Shown here: positions 36,585 to 44,342 of the stretch, in pieces
How the letters are laid out: each line of letters starts with the position of its first letter
How positions within the stretch are numbered: the stretch's first letter is position 1
Origin: Porphyromonadaceae bacterium UBA7141
GTDB lineage: Bacteria; Bacteroidota; Bacteroidia; Bacteroidales; Muribaculaceae
Reading direction: 5' to 3'
NCBI GenBank assembly: GCA_002491945.1
Contig: DKWX01000042.1
Coordinates: 63,245 to 127,244 of the forward strand
DNA length: 64,000 nt
Made by a program: the position numbers and the translations under genes
The notes under the pieces: generated by a model
The model's input: only the letters and a program-made list of their open reading frames with translations
Database searches by the model: none
What the model was told of the DNA's origin: nothing

Positions 36585-38624
36585 ATGAACCTCGATGATT
36601 ATACATACTGCGGGTTCCGACGCATCGTTTGCGCCGTGCCTGATCTGAAAATCGCCGACGTAAGGCACAATATCAACGCCATGACGGGTATTATCGACGC
36701 CAATCCCGACGCCGATATAATCCTTTTCCCGGAATTATCTGTCACCGGGTACTCCTGTGCCGACCTGTTCGGGCAGAATCTCCTGCTCAATGATTCGCTT
36801 AAAGGACTCGCTTCGATTTGCGACCACCTGCACAAACGGCACAGCGACAGCCTCCCCTCTCCGCTCGTGGTGGCAGGAGCGCCAATAGAATTCCGCAACA
36901 GGCTATTCAACTGCGCTATATTGATTTATGACGGCGAAATCAAAGGAATTGTGCCAAAGACATATATTCCCAATTATTCGGAATATTATGAACAGCGGTG
37001 GTTTGCCTCTGCATCAGACCTGCCGGCAGGGAGCTGCATCAATATCAATTCCGCCGACCGAGAGTTGCCGGGGAGACACGACTCTCTCGCCATCTCCAGC
37101 CGAATCATACCGATTGGCACAGATCTCCTATTCCGTTTCAACGGAATGACCATCGGAGCGGAAATCTGCGAAGACCTCTGGGTACCGCAGCCCCCTTCGG
37201 GTACAATGTCAATGGCCGGCGCCGATGTTATACTCAATCTATCCGCTTCCAACGAAACCATTGGCAAGCACCGATACCGGCGCGACCTTATCCGGCAACA
37301 GTCGGCGCGATGCCGATGCGTATACGCCTACGCATCGGCAGGAGCAGGTGAATCGTCGACCGACCTCGCTTTCTCCGGATACTCCGCGATTGCCGAGGAT
37401 GGAGCGATTCTGGCTGAATCCGGAAGATTCCTCGATAACGGTCAATCTACTGTGGCCGATGTCGATTTGCAGAAAATCGCTTTCGACCGCAGGCATACTA
37501 ATACTTTCCGCACACCTCTCTGCCACGGCAGTCAGGAATTCAGAATCATTGAAATACCTGCAGTCGGGCTGCCGGCACAGCATAATACTGCCCGCGATAC
37601 GTCTTGTCGGCTCTCCGGACGTACGGTCGAACCTCATCCGTTTGTTCCGGCCGACCCCTCGCGACGCAACGACAATTGCACCGAAATCGTAGATATCCAG
37701 TGCCACGGACTGCGTCAACGGCTGAAGGCAATAGGTTGTAAGTCGTTGGTTATCGGCGTGTCCGGAGGACTGGACTCCACTCTGGCGCTACTTGTGGCAT
37801 GCCGCACATTCGACATAATGCGGATGCCGCGCAACGGGATAAAAGCAATCACTATGCCCGGTCTTGCCACTACATCCAAAACCCGCAACAATGCCTGGCA
37901 TCTCATGGAACTTCTGGGAGTCTCTTCGCTCGAAATCCCAATAGGAGCGGCTGTGGCTCAGCATTTCAACGATATCGGACAGGACCCGCATTGCCATGAC
38001 GCGGCTTTTGAGAACTCTCAGGCCCGCGAACGCACGCAGATTCTTATGGACTATGCCAACCGTTGCGGCGGTATAGTGCTCGGCACTGGCGACCTCTCCG
38101 AACTGGCTCTCGGCTGGTGTACATATAATGGCGACCATATGTCGATGTATGCCGTCAATGCATCGGTGCCGAAGACTCTTGTGAAGCATCTGGTGGAGTG
38201 GTTTGCAGAACGCGAGGAAAATAAAGAAATCTCGAGAGTTCTGATTGATATCGTCAATACACCGATTTCGCCTGAACTCGTGCCTTGCGATGATGATGCC
38301 GACACGATTGCCCAGCGCACCGAAGACCTCGTGGGCCCTTACGAACTCCACGACTTTTTTCTTTATCATACATTACGCTACGGCGAGTCGCCGCGCAAGA
38401 TTCTGATTCTCGCACGCGAGGCTTTCGCCGGAGTATACACCGACGAAGTGCTGCTGAAATGGCTCCGCAATTTCTATCGCCGTTTCTTCTCTCAGCAGTT
38501 CAAGCGCTCATGTATGCCCGACGGTCCGAAAGTGGGAAGCGTATGTCTATCGCCCAGAGGCGACTGGCGCATGCCTTCCGATGCCTCTGCTGCAGCATGG
38601 ATGAATGAACTTAATGATTTATGA
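36585..38624 (+). CDS. nadE: Glutamine-dependent NAD+ synthetase
   Basis: The enzyme makes NAD+ from deamido-NAD+, using ammonia released from glutamine. The 679-residue protein has an N-terminal nitrilase-type glutaminase domain with the Glu in LFPELSVTGY, Lys in GIVPKTYIPNY and Cys in GAEICEDLW. The C-terminal ATP-PPase domain has the P-loop GVSGGLDSTLAL (near residue 390) and GTGDLSELALGW. The start is placed at MNLDDYTYCGFRR because the promoter -7 box lies inside the upstream extension. Its stop overlaps the tsaC start (ATGA). Confidence 0.95.
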   Translation: MNLDDYTYCGFRRIVCAVPDLKIADVRHNINAMTGIIDANPDADIILFPELSVTGYSCADLFGQNLLLNDSLKGLASICDHLHKRHSDSLPSPLVVAGAPIEFRNRLFNCAILIYDGEIKGIVPKTYIPNYSEYYEQRWFASASDLPAGSCININSADRELPGRHDSLAISSRIIPIGTDLLFRFNGMTIGAEICEDLWVPQPPSGTMSMAGADVILNLSASNETIGKHRYRRDLIRQQSARCRCVYAYASAGAGESSTDLAFSGYSAIAEDGAILAESGRFLDNGQSTVADVDLQKIAFDRRHTNTFRTPLCHGSQEFRIIEIPAVGLPAQHNTARDTSCRLSGRTVEPHPFVPADPSRRNDNCTEIVDIQCHGLRQRLKAIGCKSLVIGVSGGLDSTLALLVACRTFDIMRMPRNGIKAITMPGLATTSKTRNNAWHLMELLGVSSLEIPIGAAVAQHFNDIGQDPHCHDAAFENSQARERTQILMDYANRCGGIVLGTGDLSELALGWCTYNGDHMSMYAVNASVPKTLVKHLVEWFAEREENKEISRVLIDIVNTPISPELVPCDDDADTIAQRTEDLVGPYELHDFFLYHTLRYGESPRKILILAREAFAGVYTDEVLLKWLRNFYRRFFSQQFKRSCMPDGPKVGSVCLSPRGDWRMPSDASAAAWMNELNDL

Positions 38625-39208
38625 CGTCTACGATGAACCAGGAAGATTTTAAAGCCGACATACAGGAGGCCCTCGCCACTCTTCGAAAAGGTGGAATAAT
38701 CCTATACCCTACCGATACGATTTGGGGGATAGGCGCAGATGCCACTAATCCGGAGGCCGTGGCCCGTATATATGCACTTAAACGAAGGGAGGATTCGAAG
38801 TCGATGCTGGCGCTGGTGGATTCTATCGATGCGCTCTATCGATGGCTTAAGTGCGTTCCGGAGACGGCGCTGCAGCTGGTTGACGTGGCCGTCGACCCGC
38901 TTACCATCATCTACGACTCTCCGCGAGGGATTGCACCGAATATGCTGGCCCCCGACGGGTCGCTGGGTATCCGCGTCACTTCGGAACGCTTCTCGCGAGA
39001 ACTGTGCCGACGTCTGGGGAGGCCCGTTGTGTCGACTTCGGCTAATATCAGCGGACACCCCGCGGCTCCTTTCTTCGATATGATTGAGCCGGAAATCCGC
39101 CAAGGTGTGGACTATGTGGCGGCTTACCGGCGCGATGACTCTGTCCCGCACCGACCGAGTGGAATCATTAAGGTGACCGACAGAGAGACGCTTACAATAA
39201 TACGCTGA
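38621..39208 (+). CDS. tsaC: Threonylcarbamoyl-AMP synthase (Sua5/YciO/YrdC family)
   Basis: TsaC makes threonylcarbamoyl-AMP from threonine, bicarbonate and ATP for tRNA t6A modification. The 195-residue protein shows the YrdC signature ILYPTDTIWGIGADATN, then RREDSKSMLALVDS and RPVVSTSANISG. It is the short, single-domain form. The ATG overlaps the nadE stop, so translation is probably coupled. A second in-frame ATG (MNQEDFKAD) four codons later is possible. Confidence 0.93.
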   Translation: MTSTMNQEDFKADIQEALATLRKGGIILYPTDTIWGIGADATNPEAVARIYALKRREDSKSMLALVDSIDALYRWLKCVPETALQLVDVAVDPLTIIYDSPRGIAPNMLAPDGSLGIRVTSERFSRELCRRLGRPVVSTSANISGHPAAPFFDMIEPEIRQGVDYVAAYRRDDSVPHRPSGIIKVTDRETLTIIR

Positions 39209-39453
39209 TCAGGCAGATATCGCTCCCTTGCTAATGCCATAATCACCGATATGTATGTAGGTGTTACTGTAAGTGACCGGAAATCTTTTAAGTAGATACG
39301 GTAATGTCAATACTGTATGAATATTTGTAATCACGCCGTAGTGTCAGACCGTATCCCGCCGGCCGATTTTACTCTGCCGTTATGACGTATATAACCCCGC
39401 TATAATCTTTCTCTCCGCAACCGGATCGGCCCGACAATAGATGCGTTTTTATC
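39209..39453. other. Non-coding stretch after tsaC
   Basis: No gene is supported here. A weak potential stem, GATACGGT (39295-39302) with ACCGTATC (39348-39355), spans about 45 bases. The segment GGAAATCTTTTAAG resembles the interior of the dispersed repeat, but the match is too short to call another copy. Repeat copy B begins at 39454, so the whole tsaC-to-glycosyltransferase gap is 496 bp. Confidence 0.4.
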
Positions 39454-39639
39454 TAAGTAAGTGTTCAAATTTAACCGATAGCAAATGAAAGGGAATCTTT
39501 TATACAATCTGCGGCTTCTCTTTTGCCGCTTCCGGCTTGTCGTTCAGTCGAATATACTTATATTCTCCTTCACTCCGCACCGGAATCGACTAAAAAACAA
39601 GCCCGCATATTGTATAAATTAAATTTTAACACTTACTTA
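39454..39639 (+). repeat. Dispersed inverted-repeat element, copy B (best-preserved)
   Basis: Both ends are intact: TAAGTAAGTGTTCAAATTTA on the left and, on the minus strand, TAAGTAAGTGTTAAAATTTA on the right. The arms pair through TGCGGCTT...CGCTTCCGG and CCGGAATCGAC...AGCCCGCA. The left arm has about 25 extra bases (CCGATAGCAAATGAAAGGGA and a few more). The centre 39536-39579 carries the tip GAATATACTTATATTC. The TA at each edge would fit a duplicated TA target, which is inference. It lies 66 bp upstream of a glycosyltransferase gene. Confidence 0.92.
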
Positions 39640-39704
39640 TGTTTTAATTTCCCACAGCTACCTAAATTAACTTTTTAAACTCGCTTAACCCCCGACAGCA
39701 GCAA

Positions 39705-41135
39705 ATGAGAGGCAATCAGATTTCTATCATGATACAGCGTATGCGCTACGTGGCCACCGACCTGGTCACTACCGCTCTCGCTATTTTCGCCTTCAATATT
39801 TTCCGTTATTTCCTGATGGAGATGCATGAACGCGGGGGACTCTTGCTCGGTGAGTTTCTGGCTCAGTCCACTATCATAGCCGAACAGATTCTGCTCCCCG
39901 TAGGGCTGCTTGGAATCTATTGGTGGTCAGGCTACTACAACAGTCCTTTCTCGCGCTCGCGAGTGGAGGAATTCCAGTCGACGATGATATCTTCTGTGGT
40001 CAGCGCGGCCCTGATATATTTCAGTCTGCTTATCAACGACCCTCTTCCGGCGCGCACACAAAGCTACGAACTGCTTATCGTGCTCTGGGGATGCCTGTTT
40101 CTGTTTACATATGTGGGGCGTCTTATTCTCACCACTTCATCGATACGCCATCTGAGAGAGCGCGACTGGTTTTTCAATACAATCATCGTAGGAGATTCCG
40201 ACCATGCGCTTTCCACGGCTTCGCGACTTGAAAACCTTCCCACCAATCTTGGGTATAATATCGTGGGGCACGTTCACATCAAGGGCGAACAATCGGCTTC
40301 GGCAACATTTACTGTGCTCGACGACGGTCAAGTCGACCGTCTGGCCCGTACACACAATATAGACCAGATTGTACTGGTGCCCGTCCCCGGCACTTCGGAA
40401 GAGAAGGTAATGCAGCTGCTTTTCAAATATTTCAGCACGGGGGTGCCGGTGCGCATGGCTCCTACGTCGCTTGCATTCCTCACATCGCATATACGCCTGG
40501 GCGACATAATCAGCGAACCGATGATCGACCTTACCGCCCCGGCCATGAACGAGCTGCAGCGCAATACGAAGCGGATCATGGATGTGCTTCTCTCGGCTGC
40601 GGCCCTGCTGCTCCTCTCTCCTCTGTATCTGGCTCTGGCAATACTGGTAAAGACCACATCGAAAGGGCCGGTAATCTACAGGCAGGAACGCGTGGGATAT
40701 CGTCAGAAACCGTTCAGAATTCTGAAATTCCGCAGTATGCGTGTCGATGCGGAGGCTAATGGCCCGCAGCTGTCGGATGAGACCGACCCGCGGATAACCC
40801 CGCTCGGGAAAGTGATGCGCAAGTATCGGCTCGACGAACTGCCTCAATTCTGGAATGTTCTCAAAGGGGATATGTCGCTCGTTGGGCCACGCCCCGAACG
40901 TGCTTATTTCATCGAGCAGATTGTACGCGAAGCTCCATATTACACGCTGATTCATCAGGTGAAGCCTGGCATCACATCCTGGGGTATGGTGAAGTTCGGA
41001 TATGCACGAAGTGTCGCGGAGATGGTGGAGCGCACACGATACGACCTTATCTATCTCTCCAACATGTCTGTAGGTGTGGATATCAAAATCCTGCTGCATA
41101 CCATTAAAACGGTCCTTATGGGCAGGGGGCTCTGA
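39705..41135 (+). CDS. Polyprenyl-phosphate sugar-phosphate transferase (WcaJ/WbaP type)
   Basis: The 476-residue protein starts an undecaprenyl-linked glycan by transferring a sugar phosphate to the lipid carrier. It has about four N-terminal membrane helices and a soluble CoA-binding-like middle domain (about residues 150-270). One more membrane helix (VLLSAAALLLLSPLYLALAI) precedes the bacterial sugar transferase domain, with LKFRSMRVDA, LGKVMRKYRLDELPQFWNVL, MSLVGPRPER and KPGITSWG. The start could be either of two nearby ATGs. It stands alone, with no other capsule genes in the window. Confidence 0.92.
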   Translation: MRGNQISIMIQRMRYVATDLVTTALAIFAFNIFRYFLMEMHERGGLLLGEFLAQSTIIAEQILLPVGLLGIYWWSGYYNSPFSRSRVEEFQSTMISSVVSAALIYFSLLINDPLPARTQSYELLIVLWGCLFLFTYVGRLILTTSSIRHLRERDWFFNTIIVGDSDHALSTASRLENLPTNLGYNIVGHVHIKGEQSASATFTVLDDGQVDRLARTHNIDQIVLVPVPGTSEEKVMQLLFKYFSTGVPVRMAPTSLAFLTSHIRLGDIISEPMIDLTAPAMNELQRNTKRIMDVLLSAAALLLLSPLYLALAILVKTTSKGPVIYRQERVGYRQKPFRILKFRSMRVDAEANGPQLSDETDPRITPLGKVMRKYRLDELPQFWNVLKGDMSLVGPRPERAYFIEQIVREAPYYTLIHQVKPGITSWGMVKFGYARSVAEMVERTRYDLIYLSNMSVGVDIKILLHTIKTVLMGRGL

Positions 41136-41240
41136 CGGCTCTGGCCGCATCCCACCCTCCCGGGATGATGCCCCCTACAGCCGCGACATGCGGCGACACA
41201 TCTCTCCTTAATTATTTTATTAATCTTTAAATATCTGACT

Positions 41241-43040
41241 TTGGCTTATAAAGAGACACATAACCGATTTACTGAGGCCTGGATGAAAATCGTGGCCTGG
41301 CGTGAGCGGCATATCAAGGAAAGCCGGTTTATATATCTGCTGGCTCTGGTGGTGGGAGTGCTGTGCGGTTTCGCGGCGCAGCTGCTGAAGTTCCTGATTC
41401 ATGCGATATCCGGATTCCTTACAGCCCATGTAAGCAATACATCTGCCAATTTCTCTTACCTCATATATCCGGTGGTGGGGATACTTATCGTCACGTTGTT
41501 TGTGCGATATGTGGTGAAAGACAATATCTCGCATGGTGTCACACGTGTGCTCTATGCGATATCGCAACGTAAGTCGCGTCTGAAGAAGAAGAATTGCTAT
41601 GCTTCGCTCGTGGCCTCTTCTATTACAATCGGGTTCGGCGGCTCCGTAGGCGCCGAGGGACCCATTGTGTTCACAGGGGCTGCAATCGGCTCGAACATCG
41701 GCCAGGCATTCCGGCTGTCGCCTAAGATTCTGATGATTTTGGTGGGGTGCGGTGCCGCCGCCGGAATTGCGGGGATATTCCGCGCTCCGATCGCCGGAAT
41801 GCTTTTCACGCTTGAGGTGCTGATGATTGACTTCACCGGAGCGACTGTCATGCCGCTACTTATATCTTCAATTACCGGGGCCACCGTGGCCTACGTGATG
41901 GAAGGATACGATGCTGAATTCTTTTTCGCCCAAAGCGAGCCTTTCATGACACGCAAAATCCCCTATGCCATACTGCTGGGTGTCGTCACCGGATTCGTAT
42001 CCCTGTATTTTACACGCATGATGATGACCATGGAAGGTATGTTTGGCAAAATCCGCCATTCCTGGCAGAAGATTCTGTCGGGCGGTGCGATTCTGGCATC
42101 GCTGATCTTTCTATTTCCTCCGCTCTATGGCGAGGGGTATTCATCGATTAATAATCTGCTGGAGGGCAATGTAAGTTCGATTGTCGACGGGTCGTTCTTC
42201 TACGTCGACCGCGATTCGGTATGGTTCATCTCGCTCTATATCGCCATGATTGTGCTTATGAAGGTGTTCGCCACTTCGGCCACCAACGGTGCCGGAGGTG
42301 TGGGAGGCACTTTCGCGCCATCTCTGTTTGTAGGTGCGATGGCAGGGTTCGTATTTGCTTATGTGCTGAATAATCTTGATATAGGTATCGATATCAGCAA
42401 CAAGAATTTCGCGTTAATGGGTATGGCCGGAGTGATGAGCGGCGTGATGCACGCTCCGCTTATGGCAATCTTCCTTACGGCGGAGATGACCGGAGGCTAC
42501 GAGCTCTTCCTGCCTCTGCTGATTGTGTCGACTCTTTCTTATATGACAATTAAGCTCTTCGAGCCTTACAGCATCTATTCGATGCGTCTGGCAAAGAAGG
42601 GTGAACTGATGACCAATGAAAAAGACCAGGCCGTGCTGACACTGCTCAAAATCGACAATCTGATTGAAAAGGACTGCAGGGTGGTGCATCCGGAAATGAG
42701 TCTGAAGGAGATGGTGGATGTAATCTCGGAATCACACCGCAACATCTTCCCTGTCACGGAGGCCGACGGACGGCTCGTGGGCATCGTGCTGCTTGACGAT
42801 ATCAGGAATATTATGTTCCGCCCCGACCTATACAGAAAGATGACCGTATCCCGCTTCATGTCGATGCCTCCGGCACGCATCGAGATAACCGAGTCGATGG
42901 AGAAGGTGATGGATACGTTCGACCGCACGAATGCCTGGAATCTGCCCGTGGTGCAGGACGGCAAGTATATCGGTCTGGTATCGAAGTCGAAGATTTTCAA
43001 TTCCTATCGCCGTGTGCTCCGTCATTATTCCGACGACTGA
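41241..43040 (+). CDS. ClC-family chloride channel/antiporter with CBS pair
   Basis: The 599-residue protein has the ClC fold over about residues 25-440. Signature loops are GSVGAEGPIVF (with the gating Glu), GIFRAPIAGMLFTLEVL and GAGGVGGTFAPSLFVGA. Two C-terminal cytoplasmic CBS domains follow (about 455-599), probably binding adenine nucleotides. The first codon is a TTG at 41241; an ATG 14 codons later (MKIVAWRERHIKE) is an equally plausible start. It transports chloride or another small anion across the inner membrane. fmt follows 46 bp later. Confidence 0.92.
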   Translation: MAYKETHNRFTEAWMKIVAWRERHIKESRFIYLLALVVGVLCGFAAQLLKFLIHAISGFLTAHVSNTSANFSYLIYPVVGILIVTLFVRYVVKDNISHGVTRVLYAISQRKSRLKKKNCYASLVASSITIGFGGSVGAEGPIVFTGAAIGSNIGQAFRLSPKILMILVGCGAAAGIAGIFRAPIAGMLFTLEVLMIDFTGATVMPLLISSITGATVAYVMEGYDAEFFFAQSEPFMTRKIPYAILLGVVTGFVSLYFTRMMMTMEGMFGKIRHSWQKILSGGAILASLIFLFPPLYGEGYSSINNLLEGNVSSIVDGSFFYVDRDSVWFISLYIAMIVLMKVFATSATNGAGGVGGTFAPSLFVGAMAGFVFAYVLNNLDIGIDISNKNFALMGMAGVMSGVMHAPLMAIFLTAEMTGGYELFLPLLIVSTLSYMTIKLFEPYSIYSMRLAKKGELMTNEKDQAVLTLLKIDNLIEKDCRVVHPEMSLKEMVDVISESHRNIFPVTEADGRLVGIVLLDDIRNIMFRPDLYRKMTVSRFMSMPPARIEITESMEKVMDTFDRTNAWNLPVVQDGKYIGLVSKSKIFNSYRRVLRHYSDD

Positions 43041-43086
43041 CCTCTGTCTTCTCAATTTCCCATTTTTCTAATTTTATTAAATTCCT

Positions 43087-44040
43087 GTGGATAAGAAAGA
43101 CCTTAAAATAGTATTCTTCGGCACGCCGGAATTCGCTGTGACGAGTCTCGACGCTCTGGTGCGCGAGGGTTTTAATGTGGCTGCTGTGGTGACTATGCCC
43201 GATAAGCCTGCCGGACGGGGCAAGAAAATTCAGATGAGCGACGTGAAGCGTTATGCTATCGAGCACTACCTGCCTGTGCTGCAGCCTGAAAAGCTGAAAG
43301 CTCCGGATTTCCTGGATGCGCTGGCCGCTATCGGCGCCGACCTTTTTATCGTAATCGCGTTCCGGATGCTCCCGGAGTGTGTGTGGGCGATGCCGCGTCT
43401 TGGCACATTCAACCTCCACGCGTCTCTTCTACCCAAATACCGTGGAGCGGCTCCTATCAATCATGCGGTAATCAATGGAGAGTCCGAGACCGGAATCACA
43501 ACGTTCTTCCTTAAACATGAAATTGATACGGGCGATATGATTACTCAGCGTTCCATCTCAATCGGTGAGAATGATAATGCCGGACAGATCCACGACCGCC
43601 TTATGGTGCTGGGTGCTGAAGCTGTGGTGGATACGGTAAATTCGATTCTCAACGGGTCTCTCTCTACGTGCCCCCAGCCGGAGGGTGAGTTTATCGCGGC
43701 TCCGAAGATATTTAAAGATACATGCCGTATCAACTGGCAGCTCCCGGCCAAGCGGGTGCATGACTTCGTGCGCGGTCTGGCCCCATACCCTGCGGCATGG
43801 ACTCAGATGACCGAGCATAACGGCCGGATTTCGGATGTAAAGATTTTTGCCACTTCGCTCCATAACATCCCGACCGGGATGTCGCTTGCTCCGGGTGAGG
43901 CTCTTGTGGCCGGAAAGCACCTCTATGCCGGCACGGCTGACGGCCGCGCCCTGGAAATTCTCTCGCTCCAGCCGGCCGGCAAACGGGCCATACCCGCAGA
44001 TGCCTTTATCTTAGGATATCATCCCGTCATGTTTACATAA
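43087..44040 (+). CDS. fmt: Methionyl-tRNA formyltransferase
   Basis: Fmt formylates the initiator Met-tRNA using 10-formyl-tetrahydrofolate. The 317-residue protein starts with a GTG codon at 43087 (DKKDLKIVFFGTPEFAV). It carries the catalytic-core segments FNLHASLLPKYRGAAPINHA and GETE-like ESETGITTFFL. The C-terminal OB-fold tRNA-binding domain follows from about residue 205. Length is normal. Repeat copy C occupies most of the 302-bp gap between fmt and menD; the first 100 bp of that gap are otherwise empty. Confidence 0.95.
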   Translation: MDKKDLKIVFFGTPEFAVTSLDALVREGFNVAAVVTMPDKPAGRGKKIQMSDVKRYAIEHYLPVLQPEKLKAPDFLDALAAIGADLFIVIAFRMLPECVWAMPRLGTFNLHASLLPKYRGAAPINHAVINGESETGITTFFLKHEIDTGDMITQRSISIGENDNAGQIHDRLMVLGAEAVVDTVNSILNGSLSTCPQPEGEFIAAPKIFKDTCRINWQLPAKRVHDFVRGLAPYPAAWTQMTEHNGRISDVKIFATSLHNIPTGMSLAPGEALVAGKHLYAGTADGRALEILSLQPAGKRAIPADAFILGYHPVMFT

Positions 44041-44139
44041 GAATAAATAAGTTTAAACGGGTTCTATGTTCTAACGCAACCATTCATCAATCTGCCACAT
44101 CTTTATTTGCATGGAAATGACCGGACTGTTATTACTTCA

Positions 44140-44326
44140 ACAAGAAGCCGTTTAAATTTGATTTTTACAATCTGCGGGATTATTTGTTAGTCGATTCCGG
44201 ATTGCCGATCAGTCGAATATGTTCTTATTCTTCTCCGCTCCGCACCGGAAACGGCAATAAATAAGCCGCAGACTGTAGGAAAGATTTCCTTTCACTTACT
44301 ATCGGTTAAATTTGAACACTTACTTA
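44140..44326 (-). repeat. Dispersed inverted-repeat element, copy C, with inverted centre
   Basis: In outer-arm orientation this copy is reversed relative to A and B: the intact end TAAGTAAGTGTTCAAATTTA is read on the minus strand from 44326. The arm with TGAAAGGAAATC is on the right, and the left end is degraded (AACAAGAAGCCGTTTAAATT). However, the 44-bp centre between CCGG boxes (44201-44244) runs in the same plus-strand direction as in B, so arms and centre disagree. TAAATTTG at 44307-44314 points toward menD, 29 bp before its ATG. Confidence 0.88.
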
Positions 44327-44342
44327 TCTCATCGTTTTAATT

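Noticed and set aside
39270..39300. GGAAATCTTTTAAG resembling the repeat interior
   Set aside because: It is only about 12 matching bases without flanking family sequence.
40137..41150. 337-codon minus-strand frame opposite the sugar-phosphate transferase
   Set aside because: It is the shadow of a conserved gene; the composition is improbable and no motif is seen.
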